From NCBI RefSeq assembly GCF_027172205.1, contig NC_070611.1, positions 54,183,979-54,247,978 on the forward strand: a stretch of DNA of 64,000 nt, written 5' to 3'. The notes beneath the pieces are model-generated. The model ran no database searches. It saw only the letters and a list, made by a program, of their open reading frames with translations, and had not been told where the DNA came from. The DNA comes from Podarcis raffonei (Eukaryota > Chordata > Lepidosauria > Squamata > Lacertidae). The translations under genes were made by a program, and so were the position numbers. This document shows positions 51,671 to 61,440 of the stretch, piece by piece (position 1 is the first letter of the stretch; each line of letters starts with the position of its first letter).

Positions 51671-54600
51671 AAGCCTGTGCCTTGATGGAATAATCCATCC
51701 CTGTTCAAAACAGCTTCAGAAATACATTAAGCAGGGTCAAATACAGATATTTTTTAACTGGTCTTTTGACTCACCGCTCTGGCTTCACTAGTTCTTCTCG
51801 CACAAAACTAGTTTGAAACCTGCATCGTGGGAGAGAAAGGAACAGATTTCAGTGGCCCTGACAGTTTATAAGTGAATATCTTAAAAATGTATGTCATTTA
51901 TGCATACCATCCTGAATAGGCAAACATCCCTGCATAAAAAGCCAAAGGAAGCTTGTCCAAAGCAAGGGTCTGAGCATTGAAAGCATCCTGGAAATTTTCT
52001 GTATGGCCTAAAGAAAACCATACAGTTAGAAAGCAAAGTATGATAAACATAGCCACATTCCTAAGATAGATGAGCATGTAAACAGGCTTCGTTTTACCAC
52101 ATACATCTTTGAGATATGGTTCAGGAGTAGAGCATATACTTTGGATGCAGAAAAGTCTCCACGTTCAACCCATGCCATTTCCACTTTAAAAGATCAGTTA
52201 GAATGTAATAGGGGGCAGGAAACATTCCACCTGAGCTCTTAGCAGACTTCCTTAGGGATGACATTCTGCAAAGCAGGTGCCACAAATGGAAAGGCCCTGT
52301 TTCTTATACCCACCCACCCAACTTCAGACTCTGACCACTGTTGTCACTCAAGTGTGGGGGGAGGCAGCCCTCAGGGCAGAATATATGGAGGCTATAATAT
52401 TTTCTGGAGACAAGTCCTTGCATTTTGATGGTGGTGATGTTTTATAGCTAATAACAATGAGAATAATGCATTACCTTGAGCTAAAAGTATCATTCCTGGG
52501 ACGATGATGAGAGTGAGAGCTACCAACTTGACGATGGACAAGAAGGTCAGAAGCCTGGCACTCCAGCTGACACTCCAAGAGTTCAGGATTAGGACAATGT
52601 CTGGATTGGAGAGGGTAAAAAAGGCATTTGACCTGCACGCTGGGACTATCTAGTTCAGCTGATGAATTCAGAATATGAAATTAATAATAAGACTCCCATT
52701 GATTTGACTGAATCGCATCCCAAGGAAATAAATGGGGCACAGTTCCTGCTTCGTACTTACAGTAGCCAAGAAGAGCAACAAGTTTCACAGCCAGAAGTGG
52801 AGCGCCACAGGGTGCGAAAAAGGGGTCCAGGATGTAGCGTCCAAATGCCAGAGCAACAACTGCACTGTTGGCTGGCCTGGAAGGAAAAACTGGCTTATGC
52901 ATTCTGTAACAAGACCTCAAGAAAACTCTTATTTTTTCCATGCAAAGATGCCACATTCCTGCAAAGTCAAGGAAACTGGGCAGTCGGCTTATTTAAACTG
53001 TTTTCAGGTCCCCTGGAAATCGCTCAGGAGGGAATATGTCTCTAGGACTGAAAAGAGTTATCTGCCCCTGGCCTAGTTCATCTGGGCTGCTATTCCTGAT
53101 GGGCGAAGCTGACACAACTCAGAGAAAGGCAGGGCACAAACTTCAGTTAGTTATGAACAGCTGCCATTCACCCAGAAATATTAGACGGCCATTTGCCTGG
53201 ACTGCCTTTAATATCTGCTTCTTACACGCGCAGTTTCTCTCACTGACATTTAAAGGCATAGATTATATACACAACTGCGCCACATGGTTCATAGCATTCC
53301 GACCTCACCTTTAAGTTTATAGCAGGTTGCAGATGGAAAAGCTTACCTTATAGCAAAGTATTCTGCCCACAGGAACAAGAACCCTGGCAGAGGGCCCAGG
53401 GTCTCCAAGATATAGATGTAATGGGCTCCAGACTTTGTGATCCGGGTGCCAAGTTCAGCATAACACAGAGCACCTGGAAGTGTTCAGGTAGGAAAGAGCG
53501 TAAGCAAATCATCCTAAAGAGTTTTCCTTCACTTCACACATTGATGGGCTATTGGTATCCAGTGATGTTGTGTCCATGACAGAGAAAAATAGGACCCTCG
53601 TGAAAATCCTCACTTAAAAGTTACCCAGATTGCAAAGCCTTCTGTAGAGGATAAGGCACTAGATTTCAAGTCCCTGCTTCATTTGTGACCGTTAATGTTA
53701 AAAATCCAGCAAATGGAAGATTTCTGTGGTGAGCCCTTCCCTTGATGCCCTAAGCACAGACTTATTTTGCTTAACGCTTAATCCAGCCCTGAGATGGGCC
53801 AATGGTCTGACGCAGTTTAAGACCGCTTCCTATGTTCCCACCACTATCTCTGTGTATCAGTAGAAGATGCACAGAGAGAGCTGTCATTCTGAGGTTTCAC
53901 TTCAAGTGCCCCTGAACCCTTTTTATTCAGACGTAAGTTCTGTTGAGTTCAAAGGACCTTGCTCCCTAGTCATCCCTAATTACTGCAGTGGTGAAGAGCC
54001 ATTCCTCATACATTTGCAAAATGGCCACAGACCGGGTTTTTTGGGGGGTGGGGGGTGGGGTCTTCCATTGCCATTTAACACCAACCTTTCCATTCCCCTG
54101 CCCTTGTTGTCACTCCTGCACATGCATATACTTGACCATTGGGGATCACGCTTCATGCATCTGATGAAGCAGGCTCTAGTCTAGTCTTTTAAAATGTGTT
54201 GAGGGTGTTATTGGGTTGCTTTTGTTTTTATTTTGATTGTGTATTTTGAGTTTTTATATTGTGATATTATCTTGTGAACAGCTCTGAGGCCTGCAGGTAT
54301 AGGGCAGTAAAGTGGCCACTCGGGTAGCGAACGTGATCCGTGTGGGAAGCGCGTTCGCAACCCGCAGCGGCGCATCTGCGCATGCACGATTTGGCGCTTC
54401 TGTGCATGTGCAAAGCGTGATTTAGCGCTTCTGTGCATGCACAAGCGCCGAAACCCAGAAGTAACCCATTCCAGTACTTCCGGGTTCAGTGCAGTGTGCA
54501 ACCCGAAATTGCGCAACCCAAAGCGTCTGTAACCTGAGGTATGACTGTATATAAATAAGAAAATAATGTTGATGATCCATGTTTGGCTCTGCCCTTGCTG

Positions 54601-57600
54601 GTTCTGGAAGCATCTTTTGGAAAAGTCCCGTACGCCCAGAGACTTTGTTCCTGCCCATTAGGGGAAATAGGAAGCCCTGAACACTTATTTTTAGATGTCC
54701 TTTTTACGATGAGGCACGTAGAGATAACATCGACCCCCATCTTGTAAGGTTTGCTGACCTTCTGGACAAGCCAAAACTCAATTTTCTCCTCTTAGGCAAA
54801 AACCACAAGACGATCCGGATGGTCGCCAGATTTTGCACGCAGATTTGTCGGCGCAGTATACCCCCCGGAAAACTGCCGTAGCCGGCCTCCTGGGTGTCCC
54901 AGCGTCAATCTGCATGTTAGTCTAATCTTAGGTCTTTTCATGTACATGCAACTATTTCAATTTTAATCTATAAGCTGTTATTGTATACTATTTTAAATGT
55001 CTATTTCACTTTTGTGAAAGTAGTCTCAGTTGTGCTTTTTGAACTGGTCTTTGACCGTAATAATAAAATTATTATTATTATTATTAGTTGGCTAAGGCAA
55101 TCATAAAAACCCGTTCGTCTTCAAGGTGCCAAAAGACTCTTTGGCATTTTTGCTCCCTAGTACATCGGCTAAGGATTGCAGCCTTCAGAGTGTCAGAGAG
55201 CTACTGAAACTAGGGAAACCAGAATGACCCATATCTGCATGAAGTGTTTGTGCAACCATTTCACCCAACCATGGAAATTATGACATTAGGAATGATCCAT
55301 ATTGACAACCTGAACTTGAACCTGGAGGCTGTGAAAAATCCATGACGACTCCATATGTGCACCCACAATGGAACCATATGGTCAAAAATCAGCTTTCTTA
55401 GATTTTAGCCTGGGTTATTTTTATCCTAAACTTCAGCTGGCAAACTTTCATGTTTTGAGGCCATTCAGATAGAATCACAACCCCCTGTATTTATCATTGG
55501 AGAACACTTCCATTGAAAGTTGATTGTTTTGGGGTTTTCTTTACAGGGTAATTCTATACATGTCTATTGAAAAGTAAGCCCCATTGAGACCCTGGAAATT
55601 AAGTATATGATTGTAGCCTTCGCTTCCAATTTCTTGTGGGCAGATGGGAGGAGGGCTCCATTTTGGCTGTCATGGTTTACTCTCAGTTCTCTTTGATGAA
55701 AAAGTGCTGTTAAAAAACCACTGGGTAGGGTGTTTTTGTTTGTTTGTTTGTTTGTTTGTTTTTGCAAAACACCAGCATAACTAGCAATCTATCTACTCTT
55801 TTTTTGTGGGCAATTTTCCACACAGGTTGTGTGTGATGCCGTGGTTAGTGTGTTGGACTAGAACTGGCTTTACTGGAAGTTTGCTGGGTGACTTGGTCCA
55901 ATCACTCTCTGTCTCAGGTCAAATTACCTCACAGAATTGGTGTGAGGATCGAATGGTCAGGATGCATATGTTATTTGGGAAGAGTTGGGTGAAAATGTAA
56001 AATAAATATGTTATAATAATAATAATTTATAATAATAATTTATTATTTATACCCCACCCATCTGGCTGGGTTTCCCCAGCCACTCTGGGCGGCTTCCAAC
56101 TGAATATTAAAAACAATACAGCATCAGACATTAAAAATTTCCCTAAGCAGGGCTGCCTTCAGTTGTCTTTTTAAAGGAAAATAGTTGTTTATTTCCTTGA
56201 CATCTGATGGGAGTGCGTTCCACAGGGAGGGCTCCACTACTGAGAAGGCCCTCTGCCTGGTTCCCTGTAACCTCGCTTCTCCCAGGGAGGGAACTGCCAG
56301 AAGGCCCTTGGCGCTGGACCTCAGTGTCCAAGCTGGATGATGGGGGTGGAGATGCTCCTTCAGGTATACAGGACCAAGGCCATTTATATTCCCTTTTGCA
56401 GAGGAGTGGCCATAGCTGTCAACGTTTCCCTTTTTTAAGGGAAATTCCCTTATTCTGAATAGGATTCCTTGCAAGAAAAGGGAAAAGTTGACAGCTATGA
56501 GAGGGGCCATGGCTGTGTACAAATCATATACAGTGGTACCTAGGGTTACATACGCTTCAGGTTACATACTCTGCTAACCCAAAAATAGTACCTCAGGTTA
56601 AGAACTCTGCTTTAGGATGAGAACAGAAATCGTGCTCCGGCGGCGCGGCGACAGCAGGAGGCCCCATTAGCTAAAGTGATGCTTCAGGTTAAGAACAGTT
56701 TCAGGTTAAGAACGGACCTCTGGAACGAATTAAGTACTTAACCTGAGGCACCACTGTATTTAAAGCACATTCAAAGGACATCAATCCCCTCCCCCCACAG
56801 AAATCCTCGGAACTGTCGTTTATCCCCTCACAGAACGAAAGTTCCCATGATTCGGGGGAGGGGGGAAGCCATGTGATTTAAATACGCTTTAAACGTATGG
56901 TATGTACACAGGCACGCATTCTGAAGACAGAGGTCCTATGTTCAGTCCTTGGCATCTTCAGTTAAGGTGGCAGATACTAGGGACATTTGAGCTGACTGGT
57001 GTGGTTATGTAATTAAAAGATCCCACAGAAATGACATTGCTCTGTAGAAGAAATGGGGGGCCCATGGCCCTCCAGTTGTTGTGGGACTAAAACTCCTCTC
57101 AGCCCAGCCAGCATGGCCAAAGGTCCAGAGCTGATGGGAGTTGTTGTCGGGCAATAGCTGGAGAGTCACAGTTTCTTCCCCCTTGCTGTGAAAGTATCAC
57201 ATGGGTTCTGGGACTAGCAGGTGGAGAGGGTACATGCCCCTCTTAGACTTCCCAGGTGGGAGAGTTACACTGAAATACGTAAGATTCATAGAACCATAGA
57301 GCTGTAGGGTCCACAAGGCTCATCTAGTCCAACCTCCTGCAATGCAGGAATCTTTTGCCCAACATGGGGCTCAAACCCACAATCCTGAGATGAAGAGTCT
57401 CACGCTCTACCAACTGAGCTAGCCAGGATGTAGGAGGCTGAGATACAAGAGCCTGTTAGGAAGGCTGCTGTTTGGGAATCTTATGGGTCAAGGGCTTTGA
57501 AATGGCCTTCCCAGTTTCATCATGCAGTGGGGGTGGGGTGCCTCTTTCACAGGGTTCTTCTGATAAGATCCTAATTCGGATTAGTTACACATTAACTCCA

Positions 57601-58712
57601 TGTGGCTTTGGGAGCTCCAGAAACAAAGGCTCGCAGCATCGCAAGTGCAATGGAGGTGTCACGGGACCAGGGGCTGCTCAGTTACATCAGGTGCCCAAGT
57701 ACATCTCAGAAAACAGATATGGCAGGATTGGAGTGTGTACAGAAAAGGGCACAGCTCAGGGGCAGAGCAATTGCCTTGCCAACAGAAGGTCGCAGGTTCA
57801 ATCCCTGGTAGCTCCAGGTAGGGCTGGGAGAGACCCCTGCCTGAATTCCTGGAGAGCTGCTGCCAGTCAGTGTGGACAATACTGAACTGGATGGACTAGT
57901 GGTCTCACTCAGTATGAGGCAGCTTCTTATGTTATTGTCTCTCCTCCTTCAACCACGAGTCAGGATGCAACTGGGTAACAAAAGTGGATTCTATGGGCAA
58001 GAGACTGGTACTGATGAACTGGAACAGAGCTTCCCAAACTTGGGTCTCCGGACTGTTTTTGGACTACAGCTCCCATCATCCCTGACCACTGTTCTCGCTA
58101 GCTAGGGATGATGGGAGTTGTAGTCCAAAAACAGCTGAAGACCCCAGTTTGGGAAACACTGAACTGGAAGAATAAAGATATGGTCCCCTTTAATCAATGG
58201 GCTGACGACAAGACAACACTTGCAACATATGAACAAATTGCTTATAGATGCAGACCTTGTTTGGACAAACAATATTGACATTTGGAACGAGCTTATACTG
58301 CATATAGTATTTTACTGATAATCATATATGTATTATGACAATATTACTATTTATATTACATATACAGGGGAACCTTGGCTCCCAAACGCCTTGGGAGCGG
58401 AACATTCTGGCTCCCGAACGAAGTAATAGTTCCAGTTTTCAAACGTTCTTTGGAAACCGAACACCCAGCATGGATTCTGATTGGCTGCAGGAAGTTGCTG
58501 CAGCCAATCACAAGCCATGCCTTCGTTCCCAAACTGTTTTGGGAATCGAACAGACTCCCGGAACGGATTAGGTTTGGGAACCAAGGTTCCACTGTATAAT
58601 AATGTATGGAAATGTTACTGATTATATATAACGTACTATACTATATCTTTTTATTATATTTTTGCACTTTCTCTCTCGTTTTCTTCTGCTCCTTTATATT
58701 CTATAACAGAAA

Positions 58713-58767
<55 letters not shown>

Positions 58768-59129
58768 CCAACAATGGTGAGTCAGAATGCTGTCTCAGTT
58801 CTGGGTCCTGGGCTAATACTGATTTCATTACTGCAGCTACCAATTTGTTAAGTGATGGGGTGAAACATGGTCCCAATAGGATTTCTCATCCTCCAAGAGC
58901 TGAAAAAGGAGAGTAAAGAAACTCACCACGCACCAAACATAGAGAGGATCCCACAGGCAAACCAGACGACTAAGGAGAGGCCCACGTTGCCGGAGTTCTT
59001 CAGCACCCCTTGGGGAGAGATGAATATTCCGCTGCCTACCATGCTCCCTATGAGGAGCGAGAAAGCTCTCAAGAGGGTGATCTTCTTCCTCAGAAAGACA
59101 GCCTCCTCGTTCTTCTTCGATTTCCCCAT
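45724..59129 (-). CDS. xCT/SLC7A11-like amino-acid transporter light chain, 12 exons, complete
   Basis: Twelve-helix APC-superfamily exchanger that normally pairs by a disulfide with an SLC3 heavy chain at the plasma membrane. Exons in transcript order: 59129-58934, 53473-53347, 52876-52761, 52600-52475, 52007-51908, 51819-51775, 51533-51410, 50196-50093, 49701-49605, 49175-49026, 47154-46980, 45788-45724. All phases close, giving 474 residues plus stop. Internal lengths (127, 45, 124, 104, 97, 150) are, as recalled, those of SLC7A11. TM1 carries the GSGIFISP substrate loop. Arg of AIRPANSA, Lys of IVKLVAL and Arg of FSRWLFIGL match xCT residues linked to anionic substrates. The Cys of [10 protein letters not shown] matches the heavy-chain cysteine. 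The start ATG has a strong context (GCCATGG). The N-terminus before TM1 is much shorter than in xCT. Cystine/glutamate exchange is likely but not proven. Probably a paralogue, not SLC7A11 itself. Confidence 0.94.
46980..47154 (-). CDS. SLC7A11-like exon 11
   Basis: 175 nt; acceptor TCCAG, donor GTGAGT at 46979. Encodes [36 protein letters not shown] and [11 protein letters not shown] (TM11-12). Read-through of the donor would end at a stop eight bases on, so the splice is inferred from the perfect phase and homology of exon 12. Confidence 0.9.
48280..48575. repeat. AT-rich interspersed repeat, unnamed
   Basis: ATTATATTATGGGAAA...GGAGAAAATTGCCCTAAAA...GGATAAATGAGAAACTGAGA resembles 7330-7840 (TGCATTATATTAGGGGAAAG, AAACTGAGAAACTGAAATTG) and 50830-51050. 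A moderately repeated family that I cannot name. Confidence 0.5.
49026..49175 (-). CDS. SLC7A11-like exon 10
   Basis: 150 nt, phase 0 at both ends; acceptor CCTCAG, donor GTAAGG. Encodes [20 protein letters not shown], then [17 protein letters not shown] and ITSPFK. The Arg of FSRWLF matches the TM10 Arg of xCT that is tied to anionic substrates. Confidence 0.94.
49605..49701 (-). CDS. SLC7A11-like exon 9
   Basis: 97 nt; acceptor TTCTAG, donor GTAAGA. Encodes [20 protein letters not shown] and [12 protein letters not shown], the highly conserved cytoplasmic loop ASREG...HTPLPAV of SLC7 light chains. Confidence 0.95.
49750..49945. mobile_element. Palindromic MITE
   Basis: GCAGGGGTGGGGAACCTCTA...TTGGCCCTCCAGATGTTATT...CAGGGGGGGATGGGAGCTATAGTCC. 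SLC7A11-like intron 8, 50 bases from exon 9. Confidence 0.65.
49965..50060 (-). mobile_element. L2 LINE 3' tip
   Basis: CAACAACAATAATAATAAT tail, then ACCCCGCCCATCTGGCTGAC, CCAGCCACTCTGGGCAGCTT, 33 bases from SLC7A11-like exon 8. Confidence 0.85.
50093..50196 (-). CDS. SLC7A11-like exon 8
   Basis: 104 nt; acceptor CTTCCAG, donor GTCAGT. Encodes [20 protein letters not shown] and [14 protein letters not shown] (TM8). SCFG.MNGG is a signature shared with xCT and LAT proteins. Confidence 0.93.
50425..50530. mobile_element. Palindromic MITE
   Basis: TTTCCCAAACTTGGGTCTCC...CTCCCATCATACC...GGGATGATGG...CCAAAACAGCTGGAGGC. Confidence 0.75.
51410..51533 (-). CDS. SLC7A11-like exon 7
   Basis: 124 nt; acceptor TTTGTAG, donor GTGAGT, ends phase 0. 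Encodes [19 protein letters not shown], then [19 protein letters not shown] and VAV (TM7 and following loop). Confidence 0.94.
51617..51666. repeat. (TA)n microsatellite
   Basis: About 24 TA units in SLC7A11-like intron 6, within 85 bases of exon 7. Confidence 0.95.
51775..51819 (-). CDS. SLC7A11-like exon 6
   Basis: 45 nt mini-exon; acceptor TGCAG, donor GTGAGT. Encodes [16 protein letters not shown] 45-nt exon at this place is, as recalled, shared with SLC7A11. Confidence 0.93.
51908..52007 (-). CDS. SLC7A11-like exon 5
   Basis: 100 nt; acceptor CTTTAG, donor GTATGC. Encodes [20 protein letters not shown] and [13 protein letters not shown], the unwound TM6 region that senses substrate in this family. 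xCT as recalled has FYYGMYAYAGW here. Confidence 0.94.
52475..52600 (-). CDS. SLC7A11-like exon 4
   Basis: 126 nt; acceptor ATCCAG, donor GTAATG. Encodes [20 protein letters not shown], then [19 protein letters not shown]. The Lys in SIVKL matches a conserved substrate-pocket Lys of xCT. Confidence 0.94.
52761..52876 (-). CDS. SLC7A11-like exon 3 (heavy-chain cysteine)
   Basis: 116 nt; acceptor TGGCCTTCCAG-like, reading CCAG, donor GTAAGT. Encodes [20 protein letters not shown] and [18 protein letters not shown]. The Cys is at the position that bridges to SLC3A2 in xCT. Confidence 0.94.
53347..53473 (-). CDS. SLC7A11-like exon 2
   Basis: 127 nt; acceptor TTCCAG, donor GTAAGC. Encodes [20 protein letters not shown] and continues to [16 protein letters not shown], covering TM2 and the start of TM3. 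The split Arg at the end matches the substrate-site Arg of xCT. Confidence 0.94.
54310..54547. mobile_element. Tigger-like MITE, GC-rich interior
   Basis: Ends near AAGTGGCCACTCGGGTAGCG and GTAACCTGAGGTATGACTG with TA flanks; interior rich in GCGCTTCTGTGCATGC repeats. SLC7A11-like intron 1. Confidence 0.65.
54549..55086 (+). mobile_element. Non-LTR LINE 3' fragment (family not named)
   Basis: One frame reads [36 protein letters not shown] and [11 protein letters not shown], a C-terminal zinc-knuckle-like region typical of LINE ORF2 proteins. Ends in (ATT)n after AATAATAAAATT. Not CR1, L2, L1 or BovB by eye. Confidence 0.65.
55832..56010 (+). mobile_element. tRNA-derived SINE, diverged
   Basis: ATGCCGTGGTTAGTGTGTTG, GGGTGACTTGGTCCAATCAC, TTGGTGTGAGGATCGAATG and an AATAATAATAAT end. 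Confidence 0.65.
56022..56525 (-). mobile_element. L2 LINE 3' part with a short TIR element inside
   Basis: Tail (TAA)n, ACCCCACCCATCTGGCTGGG, then - strand coding remnants ([15 protein letters not shown]). 56404-56502 is an inverted repeat CATAGCTGTCAACGTTTCCC / GGGAAAAGTTGACAGCTATG, probably a separate insertion. Confidence 0.8.
56531..56756. mobile_element. Tigger-like MITE with TA duplication
   Basis: Ends CAGTGGTACCTAGGGTTACA / TTAACCTGAGGCACCACTG, TA at 56529-56530 and 56757-56758. SLC7A11-like intron 1. Confidence 0.88.
57050..57180. mobile_element. Palindromic MITE
   Basis: GGGGCCCATGGCCCTCCAGT...AGCCCAGCCAGCATGGCC...GATGGGAGTTGTTGTCGGGC. Confidence 0.65.
57289..57425 (-). mobile_element. 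tRNA-derived SINE with CR1-like 3' end
   Basis: Inverted head TCTACCAACTGAGCTAGCC with GGGCTCAAACCCACAATCCT. The other end AGAACCATAGAGCTGTAGGG mimics the CR1 3' terminus. Confidence 0.8.
57745..57935 (+). mobile_element. tRNA-derived SINE
   Basis: CACAGCTCAGGGGCAGAGCA (A box), CGCAGGTTCAATCCCTGG (B box), 3' side ACTCAGTATGAGGCAGCTTC. Confidence 0.85.
58025..58165. mobile_element. Palindromic MITE
   Basis: CTTCCCAAACTTGGGTCTCC...GGACTACAGCTCCCATCATC / GATGATGGGAGTTGTAGTCC...AGTTTGGGAAACACTG, near-perfect fold-back. Confidence 0.85.
58365..58594. mobile_element. Tigger-like MITE with TA duplication
   Basis: Ends CAGGGGAACCTTGGCTCCC / GGGAACCAAGGTTCCACTG with TA on both sides. The palindromic interior centres on GATTGGCTGCAGGAAGTTGC. 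Confidence 0.85.
58713..58764. repeat. (AT)n microsatellite
   Basis: About 24 AT units in SLC7A11-like intron 1. Confidence 0.95.
58934..59129 (-). CDS. SLC7A11-like exon 1 (start codon, TM1)
   Basis: 196 coding nt. Encodes [20 protein letters not shown], then the TM1 loop [14 protein letters not shown] and [10 protein letters not shown]. The donor must be GTGCGT at 58933, because only that site keeps the frame into exon 2 ([11 protein letters not shown]); a better-looking GTGAGT lies seven bases on but shifts the frame. Confidence 0.93.
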
Positions 59130-59206
59130 GGCCTGTGTGGTCCTCTGGAAGAGCCTTCAGGTGTCAAAGGTTTGTGGTGTGGAAGTGATCTCTCAAATCA
59201 GCCTAG
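59130..59206 (-). other. 5' untranslated part of SLC7A11-like coding exon 1
   Basis: Between the start codon and a likely acceptor TTTTTAAAG at 59212-59207 (an alternative AG lies four bases further in). It has no upstream ATG in a strong context and implies a separate upstream noncoding exon. Confidence 0.5.
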
Positions 59207-60189
59207 CTTTAAAAAGAAAGAAGACGGGATGTTATGAAGCAAGCACACAGCTCTCAAACCTATATTTGCATTAATGTGGGAGCAGAGCACCACTTTCAGG
59301 GGGATTATCTGACACAGAGGATGCTTAACCCTTTCACCAGCCCAGTTCTAAAAATGTGTGGATGATGAGCCTCCCTAGCTCAGTATTGTCTACATAACTG
59401 GCAACTGCTCTCCGGGCTCTCAGGCATGGGACTGTCCTAGCCCTTCCCCTCCAGTTATCCATCTTTCTTCCTCACCTGGAAACAAATTATATCCTCCGGG
59501 TGTTTTAAACATTAGTGTTCCTTTCCCGCCCTGCCCCATTTCCCTTTAAACATGTGTTTAAGCACATGCATATGCTTTTAAAATTACTGCACATTAAGCA
59601 TCGCAAACATTTTTATGGTGCTTTGTAAAGTACCCGAGCGCCAGGTGGCTGGGAGACCATGGCACACATAAAGTATTTGTTTCTAGCTTTTTGTTGGTTA
59701 AAATGTTACAGCTCACATCTTGTGTGCATGCCAGTTCTTTAAAAAAAACAAAACAACCCAAGACATTAACACATTTAAATGCAATATTTATGCATCAAAT
59801 TATCAGCCAGTAATTCATTCTCATTATGTACCACTATGAATAGGAAAGGACGCAGCCAATACATTCATTCATCAAAGCTGAATGGATGTCACAGTTAATA
59901 AGAAGTATTGCTTCCTCTTTCAGTCTCTCTGTATATAGAACTCCGGAAAGTAATAAAGGAAACCCATTTATCTTTTTTTTAAAAAGTTGATTTTCTGCTC
60001 CCCTTCATTTATAATGAAGTAACTTGTAAGATTAGGCATGATAGCTGTAGTCAATAAATTGATGAGTGCCATTCTGGAGACACAGTCCAGCACACTGAAG
60101 CCCGTAGAAATCAGCTCTGTGCTGGGTTAGGACCACTGTGTTTCCTAATGCTTGCAACTCTTGCAGCAATAAAACAAAATGAAATTATC

Positions 60190-60275
60190 ATGGCATTGTA
60201 GAGTTGGGAGGGAACCCAGGGGTCATCTAGTCCAACCCCCTGGAGGTAGAAAATAATAATTGATACTAGTGACCT
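60190..60275 (-). mobile_element. CR1-like 3' tip
   Basis: TGGCATTGTAGAGTTGGGAG...GGGGTCATCTAGTCCAACCC, the inverted CR1 (or CR1-tailed SINE) terminus. Confidence 0.7.
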
Positions 60276-61206
60276 CTCAACGCTTATTGCTATTTTCATG
60301 AACATTAGTCTAATCCTACTTGTAATAGGAGGAAGGCATATGGTGCCCTGAGCCAAGAAGTCGTGCCTTCTGACTCCAGTTCTATATGGGCTCTGGTGTA
60401 GGGTTGCCATATTCCAAGAAGTAAAAATCCAGACACAAAAAGTACTTTTTAAAGGAAAGTTGTTGAGCTTTGTTGTTGACACTAATTCCATCATTGAAAG
60501 AACCACGTCAGCCCCAAGCTTGTGTAGATCTTGGCAGAGGGGCACTCCCAGCCTATCCTAACTGTGCGCTCCTCAATCTCTGGATCTTGCCCTTTGGCCC
60601 AGGCAGCAAAATGACTCGGACCAGTCCTGGTTAGTCTCAACACCACTCATCCAGAAACGTTTGGAAATCAGGAAGTAATCCAAAGAGTTTTCTTGGAAAA
60701 CACAACACAGTAAGCGGAACTATGGTTCAGCGAGACCGTATGAACGCTAAGGAATCGTACCATGTTGTGCAAAACAGCCTTGTGTCTTAGGGGAAAATAT
60801 TACCTCTCCTCTAGTCACAGCACGGTCCACTGGGAAGGTAAAGCATCTTGGCTTTGAAGCTGAGTTGCGCTGCGTAACAGATTAAAGTGCAAGTATGTTA
60901 ATCCTCACAGCTGCACTCTGCATGTGTTTGGAATAAAGGAAATATTTACAAAGCTCGTTTTTGTTTCCTACACTGTGTTGACTGTTGACTCAGATCTCTT
61001 TCGTTCTACGAAATTGCCCTTTTTGTTGAAGAGTCAGATGGAATTTTAACTGGGGAAAAAAGATATGTTATGAAGAAATCTTACACGACACATCATTCCT
61101 GTTTCTGAGCATTTTACAGAACAAAAAAAAGGGGCTGGTATCCATCTTTATGCAGTGGATCCTGATAGTGGATGGGACAGAAACAGAGGGTGTATCAAAC
61201 TCAAAC

Positions 61207-61235
61207 AGAAGAAGAAGAAGAAGAAGAAGAAGAAG

Positions 61236-61266
<31 letters not shown>
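61207..61266. repeat. (AGA)n microsatellite
   Basis: About twenty AAG/AGA units. Confidence 0.95.
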
Positions 61267-61267
<1 letters not shown>

Positions 61268-61307
61268 GTCACCATAATCCAGCCAAAATGATTTATGTTA
61301 ATGGCAG

Positions 61308-61440
61308 ACCCTCCAAATGTCCCTATTTTCCAGGGACAGTCCCAGATTTACAGAAGCTGTCCTGATTTCTGATTTGATCCTGGAATGTCCCACTTTTCCT
61401 TAGGACGTCCCTATTTTCATCAGGAATGTTAGAGGGTATA
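61308..61440. mobile_element. Fold-back element (CCCTCCAAATGTCCCTATTTT type)
   Basis: ACCCTCCAAATGTCCCTATT...GTCCCTATTTTCATCAGGAATGTTAGAGGGTA imperfect inverted repeat. A second half-copy lies at 61570-61605. Confidence 0.6.

Noticed and set aside
61150-61365. Open frame with a poly-Arg run
   Set aside because: Translation of the AGA microsatellite.
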